From positions 1-62,898 of the forward strand of contig NZ_CALKZP010000053.1 in the NCBI RefSeq assembly GCF_938002845.1: 62,898 bases of DNA. Direction: 5' to 3'. Within the stretch, counting starts at the first letter, position 1, and the number at the start of each line of letters is the position of its first letter. The DNA is from an uncultured Campylobacter sp. Lineage in GTDB: Bacteria; Campylobacterota; Campylobacteria; Campylobacterales; Campylobacteraceae. The position numbers were made by a program, and so were the translations under genes. Positions 8,242-17,599 of this stretch are shown here, in pieces. The notes under the pieces were generated by a model, which made no database searches, was not told the DNA's origin, and saw only the letters and a program-made list of their open reading frames with translations.

Positions 8242-10077
8242 ATGTGCGGAATCGTCGGTTACGTCGGCAATAGAGAAAAAAGAGAGTTTATTTTAAACGG
8301 ATTAAAAGAGCTTGAGTATCGCGGCTACGACAGCGCAGGCATGGCGGTGATGAGTCTAGATGGCGGTTGCGATAAATGCGCGCAAGAAATCGCCTTTTTC
8401 AAAGCCACAGGCAAGCTTGAAAATTTAGCCAAAAAATCAGAGGGCTTTAGCTCTAGCGGCGAAGGCGTCGCGATCGGACACACGCGCTGGGCTACGCACG
8501 GCAAACCAACCGAGATCAACGCTCACCCGCACCTAGGCGAGCACTCGTTCGTCGTTCATAACGGCATCATCGAAAACTACAAAGAGCTAAAAGAGGAGCT
8601 TGAGGCAAAGGGCGTTAGCTTCCTTAGCCAAACCGACACCGAAGTCATCGTGCACCTTTTTGAGGAAAATTTAAAAACTATCGGCGAGCCGTTTAGAGCA
8701 TACGAAGCGACGGTAGCGCGCCTGCACGGTGCTTACGCGACGCTGCTAATCACCAAAACGGCTCCGGGCAAAATTTTCTTCGCCAAGGACGCCGCGCCGC
8801 TAGCCATCGGCAAAAGCGAAGGCAAAGAGGTCTTTTTCGCCTCTTCAGACGCCCCGCTAATCGGCCTAGCCAAAGAGGTGTGTTACCTGGACGATAAAAG
8901 CTACGGGTTTGTAAGCATTGACGAGATCGCGGTTTTTAAAGACGCAAAAAAACTAAGCCCGAGCTTTTCCGCGCTGCCAGCAGATAAAAGCTACGCGCAA
9001 AAAGAGGGCTATAGATTTTTTATGGAAAAAGAGATCTACGAACAAAGCGCGGTAGTGAGCGAAACGCTAATGGGACGCGTCAAAGAGGATGCAGTAGGTC
9101 TTGAAAATTTGACAGACGAGTATCTACGCAATATCGATGATATCGTGATCTGCGCATGCGGCACGAGCTATCACGCAGCCCTTACGTCTAGCTATCTTTT
9201 TGAGCGGCTAGCAGACACGAGAGCCAAGGTCGAGATCGCAAGCGAATTTCGCTATAGACGCCCAAAACTAAACAAAAACGCTCTTTTTATCGTCATCTCG
9301 CAAAGCGGCGAAACCGCCGATACCCTAGAAGCGCTAAAAATCGCCAAGCAAGCAGGACTAAAGACGCTAGCTATCTGCAACGTCGATAACTCCTCGATCG
9401 TGCGATTAGCTGACGACACGCTGCTAACTCGCGCCGGCATCGAAAAGGGCGTAGCCAGCACCAAAGCCTTCGCCACGCAGGTCGTGACGCTATGGATGCT
9501 AACGCTGCAAATCGCGCAGGCTAAAGCCTCGATAAGCAAAGACGAGCTAAAAAACGAGATCGCGGCGCTCCTGCACGTTCCGCAAATTTTAAACATCAGC
9601 AAAGAACCGCAAGAGCGCATCCGACGCCTAGCAAAGCACTATTTGCACGGCCACGGCTTCTTTTTCATCGGGCGCGATATATTTTATCCGCTTGCGCTAG
9701 AAGGCGCGCTAAAGCTCAAAGAGATCTCCTATCTGCACGCCGAGGGCTATCCAGCTGGCGAGATGAAGCACGGCCCTATCGCGCTTGCCGACGAGAGACT
9801 CTTTACGATCGCACTGATGCCGCAAACCGTCCTCTACGAAAAAACCAAAAGCAACGTCGAGGAGCTCGCCGCTCGCGACGCCTACATACTTGCTATCAGC
9901 CCCGAGGAGTTCGAGCTTAGCGACGATTTTATCAAAACGAGCAAGCAAACTCATCCAATGAGCGAGTTTTTCGAGATGATGATCATCCTGCAGCTTTTTG
10001 CGCTGGAAATCGCCGTGAGGCTAGGCAACGACGTGGATATGCCGAGAAATCTCGCTAAAAGCGTGACCGTAGAGTAA
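8242..10077 (+). CDS. glmS: Glutamine-fructose-6-phosphate aminotransferase (isomerizing)
   Basis: A 611-residue GlmS. The class II glutamine amidotransferase domain begins MCGIVGYVG with the catalytic Cys2, and GHTRWATHG and the NGIIENY region follow. Two SIS domains come next (CGTSYHA near 310; SQSGETADT near 350), and the protein ends in the canonical LAKSVTVE. It makes glucosamine-6-phosphate, the entry to UDP-GlcNAc for peptidoglycan, lipid A and the pgl glycan encoded later in the window. The start lies 2 nt after the preceding stop, so it is probably co-transcribed. No glmS ribozyme can fit in the 2-nt gap. Confidence 0.97.
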   Translation: MCGIVGYVGNREKREFILNGLKELEYRGYDSAGMAVMSLDGGCDKCAQEIAFFKATGKLENLAKKSEGFSSSGEGVAIGHTRWATHGKPTEINAHPHLGEHSFVVHNGIIENYKELKEELEAKGVSFLSQTDTEVIVHLFEENLKTIGEPFRAYEATVARLHGAYATLLITKTAPGKIFFAKDAAPLAIGKSEGKEVFFASSDAPLIGLAKEVCYLDDKSYGFVSIDEIAVFKDAKKLSPSFSALPADKSYAQKEGYRFFMEKEIYEQSAVVSETLMGRVKEDAVGLENLTDEYLRNIDDIVICACGTSYHAALTSSYLFERLADTRAKVEIASEFRYRRPKLNKNALFIVISQSGETADTLEALKIAKQAGLKTLAICNVDNSSIVRLADDTLLTRAGIEKGVASTKAFATQVVTLWMLTLQIAQAKASISKDELKNEIAALLHVPQILNISKEPQERIRRLAKHYLHGHGFFFIGRDIFYPLALEGALKLKEISYLHAEGYPAGEMKHGPIALADERLFTIALMPQTVLYEKTKSNVEELAARDAYILAISPEEFELSDDFIKTSKQTHPMSEFFEMMIILQLFALEIAVRLGNDVDMPRNLAKSVTVE

Positions 10078-10086
10078 ATTTAATAG

Positions 10087-10124
10087 GCGAAATTTGACGG
10101 GCGACGACGCTAAATTTCGCTTTT
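10087..10124 (+). terminator. Probable glmS rho-independent terminator
   Basis: A 9-bp perfect inverted repeat GCGAAATTT (10087-10095) / AAATTTCGC (10112-10120) is followed by TTTT, directly after the glmS stop codon. Confidence 0.55.
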
Positions 10125-10137
10125 AAACCTATCCAGC

Positions 10138-10172
10138 AAATTTGGGCGATATAAATTTACTCGCCCAAATTT
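10138..10172. terminator. Second inverted repeat after glmS, terminator-like
   Basis: A 12-bp perfect inverted repeat AAATTTGGGCGA (10138-10149) / TCGCCCAAATTT (10161-10172) has an 11-nt loop and is followed by a T-rich run from 10178. It may back up the first hairpin. Both hairpins are built around AAATTT. Confidence 0.5.
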
Positions 10173-10238
10173 CTACCGATTTTTATTTATTATTTTTAAA
10201 CTTACCTATACGCAAATTTATTATCACTCGGGAACATC

Positions 10239-10661
10239 ATGCAAAATTTAAACGAAAAATACGAAATTTATCAAAAAAGGCTAGCTAAAAAGGCAAGTCG
10301 CCTCACGTCGCTGATGAACGACGCAAAATGGCTCAAGCTTTGCGAAATTTTAGAGGCCTCGGGTTGCAAGGGCTTACGCACAAAACTGCTTTCAAGCGAC
10401 GAGGAGATCGTACTCGTTTGCGGCTTTGGGTGCCTACAGGATGGGTATTTTGACTGCGCCAACGGAGCTATCTTGTTTAAAGACTTGTACTGGGTTTTCG
10501 TGCCTAAATTTTACGAGCAAACGCGTATGAACAAAACCGAAAAGCTCGCCTCAAATTTTATCCCAAATCCGCTTGAAGCGGTGCTGGACGCCATGACAAA
10601 GGCAGGCAAATTTGACTACGAAATAGACGAAATCGGGCTAAAAATTTACGGATATAGATAA
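10239..10661 (+). CDS. Hypothetical protein, possibly DUF6678-like
   Basis: A 140-residue soluble protein without membrane segments or signal peptide. It has a basic N-terminal helix, the phrase LMNDAKWLKLCEIL (about 25-38), then a central YFDCANGAILFKDLYWVFVP block. The combination of an N-terminal ND(T/A)KW motif with a later (L/Y)KxxxWV(x)(I/V)P block recalls the uncharacterised DUF6678 family, but I hold this loosely. It stands alone behind two hairpins that probably end the glmS transcript. No clear function. Confidence 0.6.
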   Translation: MQNLNEKYEIYQKRLAKKASRLTSLMNDAKWLKLCEILEASGCKGLRTKLLSSDEEIVLVCGFGCLQDGYFDCANGAILFKDLYWVFVPKFYEQTRMNKTEKLASNFIPNPLEAVLDAMTKAGKFDYEIDEIGLKIYGYR

Positions 10662-10762
10662 ATTTGGCGCAGGCAAACGAAGTCAAATTTAAAGCCGCGC
10701 TTGCTCGCCAAATGCAGCGAAATTTGATAAAATTTGATGAAATTTAAACTCAAGGAGCAAAT

Positions 10763-11899
10763 ATGGGCGCTCATCTATGCCCAAAATGCGGCGAAAACAC
10801 GATCTATTTCGACGGCATCTGCCACTCGTGCAGCCAAAGGCAGAGGCGGGATGAAATTTTAAACCTAAGCGCCGACGAAGTAGAAGCGATGATCTTAAAA
10901 ATCGCGGAGCGAATCGATGAGATCGAAAAATGGGATGAGATCTGCAATGATTTTTGGGCGCTTTTTAGCCTGCTGGGCATCCACGATCCAAGAATCGCGA
11001 GAGCCGCAGCGGCAAAGGAAATCTACTATCCGCCAGAGCTCTACTTCGGCGCGCCGGACGATGTAAAAGACGCACTCATGACAAAACTAAACTCGCTAGA
11101 GGATAACTCCAAAAACGTGCTAAATCACCTACTTTGCGCGCTTGCGTGGCAGGGCGGCGAGCAGACGGCCGAGCTTTTTTACGAGCTGTATAAAAACCCG
11201 CGGCCGTGGCGTAAAAAGCTCTACGTGGGTACCGAATTTTACGCAAAAATCGGCGGCTGGGTGTTTGACGAGACGGGCGAGCGAAAATCTTTGGTTTTTG
11301 AAAAGTGCCTCACCGCGGTGCGCGTAAAAGATGGCAAAATCGCGAGCCAAGACGCAAATTTAAACTCAAACCAAAACGCGGATGAGTCCGTGCAAATCGG
11401 CGAGCCTACAGACCAAAAGTGCGAGTTTTGCGGCTGCGAGATGCTCGATATGCTACGCCTTAAGGCTGGCGAGCCGCGGCTTGCGTTTTTAAATTTAAAG
11501 CACGACGCGATATTTCGCTGCTGCCCGACCTGCGTCGGTTCGGTCGTTTACTTTTGCAAGAGAGGCGCAGACGGCGAGATAGAGCTAAGCTATAAAGGCG
11601 AAGGATTTACGGAGAGTTATTTTTCGCAAGAGGACATGGCGCGACTGTGCGGTATGAGATTTAAACTAGGCGACGAAGTGTCGCCCTTTTACGGCTGCTT
11701 TAGCGAGCTTGATACGACCGTGGGCGGCTATCCGCAGTGGGTGCAGGACGCCGAGTATCTACTCTGTCCTAGTTGCAGCGGGACGATGAAACATCTAGCG
11801 CAGATCCCATTTGGCGAGATGATACAAGGCGAGGGAGTCATATACGTGCAAATTTGCGAGAAATGCGAGGTTTTGGGCGGCTGTTTTCAGTGCACGTGA
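10763..11899 (+). CDS. Cys-rich protein with zinc-ribbon motifs and a YwqG/DUF1963-like C-terminus
   Basis: A 378-residue protein with several CxxC pairs: CPKC and CHSC within the first 24 residues, CEFCGC near 214, CCPTC near 254, CPSC near 336 and CEKC near 365. These suggest two or more zinc ribbons. The C-terminal part (VGGYPQWVQDAEYLLCPSC... followed by LAQIPFG) resembles the YwqG/DUF1963 family, whose role is unknown. A short Asn-rich stretch (ANLNSNQNADES, about 196-207) interrupts the two halves. A good Shine-Dalgarno (AAGGAGCAAAT) precedes the ATG. No metabolic assignment is possible. Confidence 0.75.
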   Translation: MGAHLCPKCGENTIYFDGICHSCSQRQRRDEILNLSADEVEAMILKIAERIDEIEKWDEICNDFWALFSLLGIHDPRIARAAAAKEIYYPPELYFGAPDDVKDALMTKLNSLEDNSKNVLNHLLCALAWQGGEQTAELFYELYKNPRPWRKKLYVGTEFYAKIGGWVFDETGERKSLVFEKCLTAVRVKDGKIASQDANLNSNQNADESVQIGEPTDQKCEFCGCEMLDMLRLKAGEPRLAFLNLKHDAIFRCCPTCVGSVVYFCKRGADGEIELSYKGEGFTESYFSQEDMARLCGMRFKLGDEVSPFYGCFSELDTTVGGYPQWVQDAEYLLCPSCSGTMKHLAQIPFGEMIQGEGVIYVQICEKCEVLGGCFQCT

Positions 11900-11949
11900 G
11901 GCGGACCAATTAGCTATAATGCGAGTAAAATTTGATTTAAGGAGAAAAT

Positions 11950-13008
11950 ATGGGGTTATTTGGTTTTGGTAAAAAAGCTGAAAAAGCGCAAATTCCAAGC
12001 ACTTTTGCCGGCAGAGTGGATAAATTTTGGACGGAATTTAGCGGCGTGATAGATGAGATCAAGGCCGATTTGGCAGCGGAGGAGTTTGAAAAGGCGATGC
12101 GAAAGACCGACGAGAAGCTTCGTATCTGCCTTGCAGAGCCATATTTTATGACTGGGCTCGTAGGCGATAAGCTCGATCTGGTGCTAACTCCCGAGGGCAT
12201 GAGGCACCGCCTATTTTGGCTAAGCTTCATCAAAAACGCTATGCCAAAACAGCTCGAGGACAGAATGCTCTGCACGCTCGGAAAGCCGCGTGCGCCGAGA
12301 GGTATCGGCGGGATCGAGATGTATGGTACCCGCGTAAACGCCGAGGAGTCGATGATCTACGCGCAGTTTAACGAAAGCGACGTGGATATCAAAATTTACA
12401 ATGTAAATTTAGCCACTCTGCTCGCGCAGGACGATGGCAAGGCTTATAACCTTAGCTTTATCCTGCTTGACAATATGATCGGCGAAACGGCGATCATAAA
12501 TACGCTAGGCGAGCTTGAGGTGCTAGCCGAACCCGAAGAAAACGGCGTGCCGCTAAGCGAATTCGCCGATCTGGTCGATGAGAAATTCGGCGAAAAAGCC
12601 GCTCGCGAACCGCTAAAGAATTTTTTTAGCTACGAAATGGAGCCGCGCGGAAGCGAGGTGCGCGAGGACGTGATCGTGGGCACCACCTGCCTAACGGCCA
12701 TCGTAAATCAATACCTAAACGGCGAGCACGACATCTATAACGAAGCCTTCGAGCTTGGCATAAAATTTTGCTTTCTTAGCATCGGTAGCGGCGGCGACGT
12801 GCAGGCGGGCTTTGATCTGCGAAATAAGATCGAGGATGAGGAGCTAGAAAGCTGCGGCTCGTTTTTGGAGATAATCGGCGGCGCAACTGGGCAGAGGCAC
12901 GCATACATCGATCTCATCTGCTATGACGAAGAAAGGCTTAAAGAAAAAGTAAGCGAGCTTTGCAAAAAATATGACGCAAATATCGAAATCCACGACTTTA
13001 AGCGGTAG
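11950..13008 (+). CDS. Hypothetical protein, acidic and soluble
   Basis: A 352-residue protein starting MGLFGFGKKAEKAQ with a strong AAGGAGAAAAT ribosome-binding site. It is rich in Glu/Asp, has no membrane segment, and a C-terminal region with IIGGATGQRHAYIDLICYDEERL. I do not recognise the family. It follows the Cys-rich gene by 50 bp and could share its transcript. Codon use is like that of the neighbouring housekeeping genes, so it is probably a resident gene. Confidence 0.7.
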   Translation: MGLFGFGKKAEKAQIPSTFAGRVDKFWTEFSGVIDEIKADLAAEEFEKAMRKTDEKLRICLAEPYFMTGLVGDKLDLVLTPEGMRHRLFWLSFIKNAMPKQLEDRMLCTLGKPRAPRGIGGIEMYGTRVNAEESMIYAQFNESDVDIKIYNVNLATLLAQDDGKAYNLSFILLDNMIGETAIINTLGELEVLAEPEENGVPLSEFADLVDEKFGEKAAREPLKNFFSYEMEPRGSEVREDVIVGTTCLTAIVNQYLNGEHDIYNEAFELGIKFCFLSIGSGGDVQAGFDLRNKIEDEELESCGSFLEIIGGATGQRHAYIDLICYDEERLKEKVSELCKKYDANIEIHDFKR

Positions 13009-13640
13009 CGGCCTCTGTTTTTGCGGCAGATAAATTTAAAATTTTGCGCCATCGCAGAAAATAAATTTTAAAACTCTACGCCGCCGCGTAAAATAAATTT
13101 AAAATTTGCCGCACCGCACGCTTTTCGTTCGGTTTTGTCGTTCCGCTGGTACGCGCTAAATTTGATCAAATTGCAAGCTTGCGGTGCAAATTATAGTGGC
13201 GCGATTTAGGATTTTGTTTATGCACGTGATTCGCTTGCAATGTAGATCAGCGTGGGCGTTTTTTATAAAATATACACACCGCTTGCAAATTTCACGCGCT
13301 GTACCTGTTCGCATACATAGGCTCGCTACGTAGAATTTTTATCGGCCACAATAATCTTCAGCGCGAGATTTGTTAAGATTTAAGCACCAACGCATAATTT
13401 GATAAAATTTTAGAAGCGGACACGCAATAAATTCCAAGAAAAAAACCAAGCACGAAAGAATTTCTAATGAAATTTTGCAAAACGCTCTTTGGTAGAATTT
13501 ATAAAAATTATAAAGATTTGACTCGGACAAATTTTAAAATTCTATAAAAAGCGGGTTTTATCAAAATCTTGCCAAGCCATGAAATTTCAAGAAAATCCCA
13601 TAGAATTTCGCAGAATTCCGATAAGTTTTTTGAAATTTTA
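13009..13640. other. Intergenic region, no gene recognised; RAATTY-rich right half
   Basis: 632 bp between the converging 352-aa hypothetical gene and folP. Only one small open frame (13339-13530, minus) is present, without ribosome-binding site or recognisable sequence. The left part contains two near-copies of an AAATTTAAAATTTTGC-type phrase (about 13032 and 13086). The right part (about 13380-13640) is dense in RAATTY hexamers, including AGAATTTCGCAGAATTCCG near 13600. I see no tRNA or other RNA gene. Confidence 0.6.
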
Positions 13641-14777
13641 CTATAGCAGAATCCGATCCATCGCGCGCATTAGATTTAGCATTTGAGCATGTTCGAAAAC
13701 GTCGTGCGTGCGGATGATCGCGGCGCCGTTTAAAGCCGCGATCTGGTGCAGATACAGCGAGCCTGCGAGCCTATCCTCGACCACGGAGGAGCTGTAAAAA
13801 TCGATAACGCTCTTTCTGCTTGCGCCCACGAGCAGCGGACAGCCGAAGTGCAAGAAATGCTGCAAATTTTTAATCAGCACCAAATTTTGCTCGGCAGTCT
13901 TGCCAAAGCCGATGCCCACGTCAAGGATGATCTTTTTAAGTCCCACGCTTTGCAGCTGCTGCAAATTCTGCGCAAAAAACTCATCGATTTCGCCCATCAG
14001 ATCGTCGTATTTGGGCGCAAGCTGCATATTTTGCGGATTTCCTTGCATGTGCATCAGCACGTAAGCGGCGTCGTAGCGAAGCGCAAGCGGGGCAAGAGCG
14101 AGGTTTGCGCTGATGTCGTTAATGATGCTAAAGCCCCGATCTAGCGCAAATTCCAAACAATACTCATCAAAGCTATCGAGGCTAAATTTAGCCCTTTCGT
14201 GCAGACGCAGGTGGTAAATTTCGCTCAGCACGTCCTTTATGCGCGCAAACTCCTCATCCCTGCCGCAGTACTGGCTGCCCGGGCGCGAGCTTACGCCGCC
14301 GATGTCGATGATAGCGGCGCCCTGCTCAATCATCTTTTCGATCTTATTGGTCGCCTCTTTTAAGCTTGCCGCACGGCTTGCGGGGTTGAAGCTATCGGAG
14401 TTGATGTTTACTACGCCCATTATTTCGCAGCTTTGCGGCTTAGCAAATTTCTCGCTTAGAAATTTCGCAAGCTCTTTTAGCCCGAAATCCTGCAGCGTTT
14501 CTTTCTGCGCCAAAGCCTCGATCTGGCGGTCATTTGCGATCAAAACCGCGTCCGTATCGTCGCGCCCCAGGATCACCCCTTCGTTGCACGCAAGCTCGGC
14601 GCCGATACTAAGGGCATCTTGTTTTAAAATATTCGCCGCGGGCGCTCGCAGATCTTTTAGATAGAAAAAGTTTAGCCGCGATTTTTTCTGCATTATCGCC
14701 CGTCCCGCATTTCGCACGCCGATACGCTCGCAAATCAGCGCAAAATCGGCCTCGTTTGAAATTTTATAAATTTTCAT
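13641..14777 (-). CDS. folP: Dihydropteroate synthase
   Basis: A 378-residue FolP. The enzyme condenses p-aminobenzoate with dihydropterin pyrophosphate in folate synthesis. The catalytic TIM-barrel starts near residue 120 with GVVNINSDSFNP, the pterin-binding signature, then IIDIGGVSSRPGS, LMHMQGNP and GASRKS. The roughly 115-residue N-terminal extension is normal for Campylobacter FolP. It is last in the rppH-lysC-hobA-holB-folP run and overlaps holB by 4 bp, implying translational coupling. Confidence 0.95.
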   Translation of the reverse strand: MKIYKISNEADFALICERIGVRNAGRAIMQKKSRLNFFYLKDLRAPAANILKQDALSIGAELACNEGVILGRDDTDAVLIANDRQIEALAQKETLQDFGLKELAKFLSEKFAKPQSCEIMGVVNINSDSFNPASRAASLKEATNKIEKMIEQGAAIIDIGGVSSRPGSQYCGRDEEFARIKDVLSEIYHLRLHERAKFSLDSFDEYCLEFALDRGFSIINDISANLALAPLALRYDAAYVLMHMQGNPQNMQLAPKYDDLMGEIDEFFAQNLQQLQSVGLKKIILDVGIGFGKTAEQNLVLIKNLQHFLHFGCPLLVGASRKSVIDFYSSSVVEDRLAGSLYLHQIAALNGAAIIRTHDVFEHAQMLNLMRAMDRILL

Positions 14778-15394
14778 CTTTTCTCCTCGATCATCAAAAG
14801 TAGCGGAGTAAGCACGGCATGGGCTTTAGCGTTGTGCTCGGCAAGATAACTCAAGCGGTCAATCCGCTGCAGCTCATCGCCGCTTAGCCTGACGCCTGCT
14901 TCGAAGCATTCTAGCGCGATCTCGCCGATGAGCGCTTTTAGCGCCGTTTTATCCAGCTCGCCCTTGCGCTCCAGCGCGATCTGCGCGTCGATAAACTCCA
15001 CCGCTTCCTTTAGGCTGAGCCTGGTTAAATTTAACCCGGTGCGGTATCTGGGCTTTCGCACGCAGAGATTTTGCACCACGAGGCGCGAGCGGATGGTAGG
15101 CAGCAGGGCGTTGATGAAAGGGGTGATCAGGAAAAACACCGTATTTTTAGGCGGCTCCTCTAAAATTTTAAGCAGAGCGTTTTGCGCCTCCTCGCCGAAT
15201 TTCGTAGCGGCGATGACGATGATCTTATCCTCGCGCTCGGCGACGTAGGCTTCGTCGATGATCTTTCGCGCCTCGTCGATCTTAAGTTCAGTGCTTTCGA
15301 AAAACCTTAAATTTTTGCGTGGAATTTCGGCTAAAATTTTATCTTTAAAGCCCCCATAATCGCTGGTTAAAACGATCTGATTTATGATTTTCAA
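14774..15394 (-). CDS. holB: DNA polymerase III delta' subunit, short epsilonproteobacterial form
   Basis: 206 residues, against roughly 330 in E. coli. The conserved clamp-loader segment AQNALLKILEEPPKNTVFFLIT (about 70-92; key residues LLK, EEPP) and the sensor-like region TIRSRLVV are present. No Walker A is seen, and the SRC motif reads SRL. Delta' is the stator of the clamp loader and does not hydrolyse ATP, so the missing P-loop is expected. Its place between hobA and folP matches C. jejuni gene order as I recall it. It overlaps both neighbours by 4 bp. Confidence 0.85.
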   Translation of the reverse strand: MKIINQIVLTSDYGGFKDKILAEIPRKNLRFFESTELKIDEARKIIDEAYVAEREDKIIVIAATKFGEEAQNALLKILEEPPKNTVFFLITPFINALLPTIRSRLVVQNLCVRKPRYRTGLNLTRLSLKEAVEFIDAQIALERKGELDKTALKALIGEIALECFEAGVRLSGDELQRIDRLSYLAEHNAKAHAVLTPLLLMIEEKR

Positions 15395-15924
15395 AGCACC
15401 ACTTCGTCAAAAAGCACGGCGTCAATGCTTTTATCTAAAATTTTAAAAAGTTGGATCAGTTTGAGATCAAGGCTCGGATCGCTCTCGCTCATGTAGAAGC
15501 TGTTTTGCAGCCTCTCGTCGATGAGCCACAGATAGCTATCCTCGTGGCTTTTGGCGATTTTGGCTAGCGGATGGTTGCCGTTGCCGATGTAAAAATATAT
15601 AAAGCCGTTGGCAAACGCGAGGCTTAGCATATCGTTTAGCAGCAGCGCGTCCTCAAGGCTATTTACGCCGCCACGGTAGAGCGAGCGCAAAGAAAAAAAC
15701 GGTAGCAGCGGGCGTGAGTTGGTAGAGGAGTTGATCTTTTTGATGATGTATTCGCTAAACCAGCTTCGCTCATCGTCGCAGATGACGATGAAAGCAAAGC
15801 CGTCGTGGAGGAATTTTAGCTTTGATGCTAAAAGCGGCGTCCAGTCCTCCTTGCGATCCTCGAGCCACTCAAGTCCGGGCTCGGAGCGCATCGCCGTGAC
15901 GCTCCAAGTGTGCAGATCCTGCAT
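15391..15924 (-). CDS. hobA: DnaA-binding replication initiation factor HobA
   Basis: A 177-residue SIS-fold-like protein found only in Campylobacterota. It binds DnaA domain I and promotes orisome assembly, as DiaA does in E. coli. Identification rests on the characteristic N-terminus (MQDLHTWSVTAMRSEPGLEW), the LPFFSLRSLY segment, size, and position between lysC and holB as in C. jejuni and Helicobacter. Its start overlaps the lysC stop and its end overlaps holB, so stoichiometry is probably set by coupled translation. Confidence 0.9.
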   Translation of the reverse strand: MQDLHTWSVTAMRSEPGLEWLEDRKEDWTPLLASKLKFLHDGFAFIVICDDERSWFSEYIIKKINSSTNSRPLLPFFSLRSLYRGGVNSLEDALLLNDMLSLAFANGFIYFYIGNGNHPLAKIAKSHEDSYLWLIDERLQNSFYMSESDPSLDLKLIQLFKILDKSIDAVLFDEVVL

Positions 15925-17129
15925 TATTTATCCAAATCGTAGGCTTTATGCAGCGCGCGCACGGCAAGCTCGCCGTATTTGGCCTCTACGATCATCGAAA
16001 TTTTAATCTCGCTCGTGGAGATCATCTGGATATTTATCCCTTCGTCCGCGAGCGTCTTAAACGCCTTGCTGGCTATGCCGCTGTGGCTTTTCATACCTAC
16101 TCCGACCAAAGAAACCTTTACAATATCGGCATCCGATTCGATGATGGAATTCGGATTTGGATTTACCTCTTTCATTACCCTATAGGCCGTCTCTAGCTCG
16201 TTTTGCGGCACGGTAAAGCCCAAATTCGTCTCGCCGTTTCGTCCGATATTTTGCACGATCATATCGACGTTGATCTCCTTACTTGCAAGCGCGGAGAAAA
16301 TTTCAGCCGCGACGCCGGGGCGGTCCTCTACGTTTCTAATTGTAATTCTTGCTTGATTTTTATCCAGTGCAATGCCGCTAATTACCGCATCTTCCATCTT
16401 TTCTTCTCCTGTTATGAGTGTTCCTTCATGATCGTTAAAACTGCTTCGCGTCACCAAATTTACGTTTAATTTTTTCGCAAGCTCGACGCTTCGATTTTGC
16501 AAAACCTTCGCTCCCAAGCTCGCAAGCTCAAGCATCTCGTCGTAACTGATGCGATCAAGCTTCTTAGCCTTTGGCTCGATGCGCGGATCGGTCGTATATA
16601 CGCCGTCTACGTCGGTGTAAATTTCGCACAGATCGGCATTCAGCGCTCCTGCAACGGCGACTGCGCTAAGATCGCTTCCGCCTCGCCCGAGCGTAGTTAC
16701 TTCGCCTGCGGTACTAATGCCCTGAAAGCCCGCGACGACGACTATTTTGCCCTGCTTTAGCGCCTCTTGCATACTTTTTGGATCGATAGAGACGATGCGA
16801 GCTTTGGTGTGAAAATTATCCGTCACGATGCCCGCGCCTCGCCCGCTAAATGCGATCGCAGCATAGCCCTTAGCATTTAGCGCGATAGCTAAAAGTGCGC
16901 TGGTGACGCGCTCGCCCGAGCTTAGCAGCACGTCCATCTCTCTGCCTACGGGAGTTTTAGTAAAAAATTCCGCCTGCTCGATGAGCTGATTGGTAACGCC
17001 GCTCATCGCAGATACGATTACCGCGACATCGTGTCCTTCGTTTTTAGTCTTTATCACGCGCTGCGCGACCGCCTCGATCCGCTCTAGCGTACCGACGCTC
17101 GTACCGCCGTATTTTTGAACGATCAGCAT
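15924..17129 (-). CDS. lysC: Aspartate kinase
   Basis: A 401-residue monofunctional aspartokinase that makes aspartyl phosphate for lysine/DAP, threonine and methionine. The start MLIVQKYGGTSVG contains the KYGGTS motif; GRGGSDLSAVAVAGAL and TDVDGVYTTDP mark the kinase domain; and two ACT domains follow (ITIRNVEDRPGVA near 262; VSLVGVGMKSHSGIA near 340). The ACT domains imply allosteric control by an end-product amino acid. It shares a nucleotide with the end of rppH and with the start of hobA. Confidence 0.96.
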   Translation of the reverse strand: MLIVQKYGGTSVGTLERIEAVAQRVIKTKNEGHDVAVIVSAMSGVTNQLIEQAEFFTKTPVGREMDVLLSSGERVTSALLAIALNAKGYAAIAFSGRGAGIVTDNFHTKARIVSIDPKSMQEALKQGKIVVVAGFQGISTAGEVTTLGRGGSDLSAVAVAGALNADLCEIYTDVDGVYTTDPRIEPKAKKLDRISYDEMLELASLGAKVLQNRSVELAKKLNVNLVTRSSFNDHEGTLITGEEKMEDAVISGIALDKNQARITIRNVEDRPGVAAEIFSALASKEINVDMIVQNIGRNGETNLGFTVPQNELETAYRVMKEVNPNPNSIIESDADIVKVSLVGVGMKSHSGIASKAFKTLADEGINIQMISTSEIKISMIVEAKYGELAVRALHKAYDLDK

Positions 17130-17599
17130 TAAATGTAACCCTCCTCCTTAAAATATTTTAAAACCGTCGCGTAAATCGGCTTTTTGAAGTGATTTACGTG
17201 CCTTAAAACCTCATTCGCGCCTACGAATTTAAATGCGTCGAACTCCGGAAGTTTAGTATTGATGTTTATATCGGCTAAGCTTCGCAATCTCACCAAAAAA
17301 TACCTTTGAATTTGCCCGTCGTATGGGTGCATCTTTTGAGCTACCCCATCGGGAAAGTCATAGCTGAGCCACTTCGGGCACTCAGCGATGATATCGACTT
17401 TGCTTGTTCCGATCTCCTCACCGAGCTCTCTGCGGATCGCCATCTTAGGCGTCTCACCATCATCGATACCGCCTTGAGGAAACTGCCAGGCGCCTTTGAT
17501 GTCGCTTCGTTGCGCGATTAAAATTTCGCAATTAAACGGATACGAGGGCGAAAGTACGATTGCAGCGACATTTGGTCTGTAATTTTTCTCTTTTTCCAT
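17129..17599 (-). CDS. rppH: RNA pyrophosphohydrolase (Nudix)
   Basis: 156 residues with a complete Nudix box (GGIDDGETPKMAIRRELGEE, about 43-62) and the RppH-type QFPQGG lead-in. RppH removes pyrophosphate from 5'-triphosphate RNA to trigger decay, and may also act on Ap4A. The sequence YRPNVAAIVLSP at the N-terminus is typical. It is first in the minus-strand run toward folP and divergent from hemW; the 136-bp gap is the probable promoter region. Confidence 0.92.
   Translation of the reverse strand: MEKEKNYRPNVAAIVLSPSYPFNCEILIAQRSDIKGAWQFPQGGIDDGETPKMAIRRELGEEIGTSKVDIIAECPKWLSYDFPDGVAQKMHPYDGQIQRYFLVRLRSLADININTKLPEFDAFKFVGANEVLRHVNHFKKPIYATVLKYFKEEGYI

Noticed and set aside
8239..8242. 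glmS ribozyme/riboswitch
   Set aside because: The glmS start codon lies 2 nt after the previous stop, leaving no leader that could contain one.
13339..13530. 63-codon minus-strand frame between folP and the 352-aa gene
   Set aside because: No ribosome-binding site, no protein-like composition, and the DNA is an RAATTY-rich AT tract.
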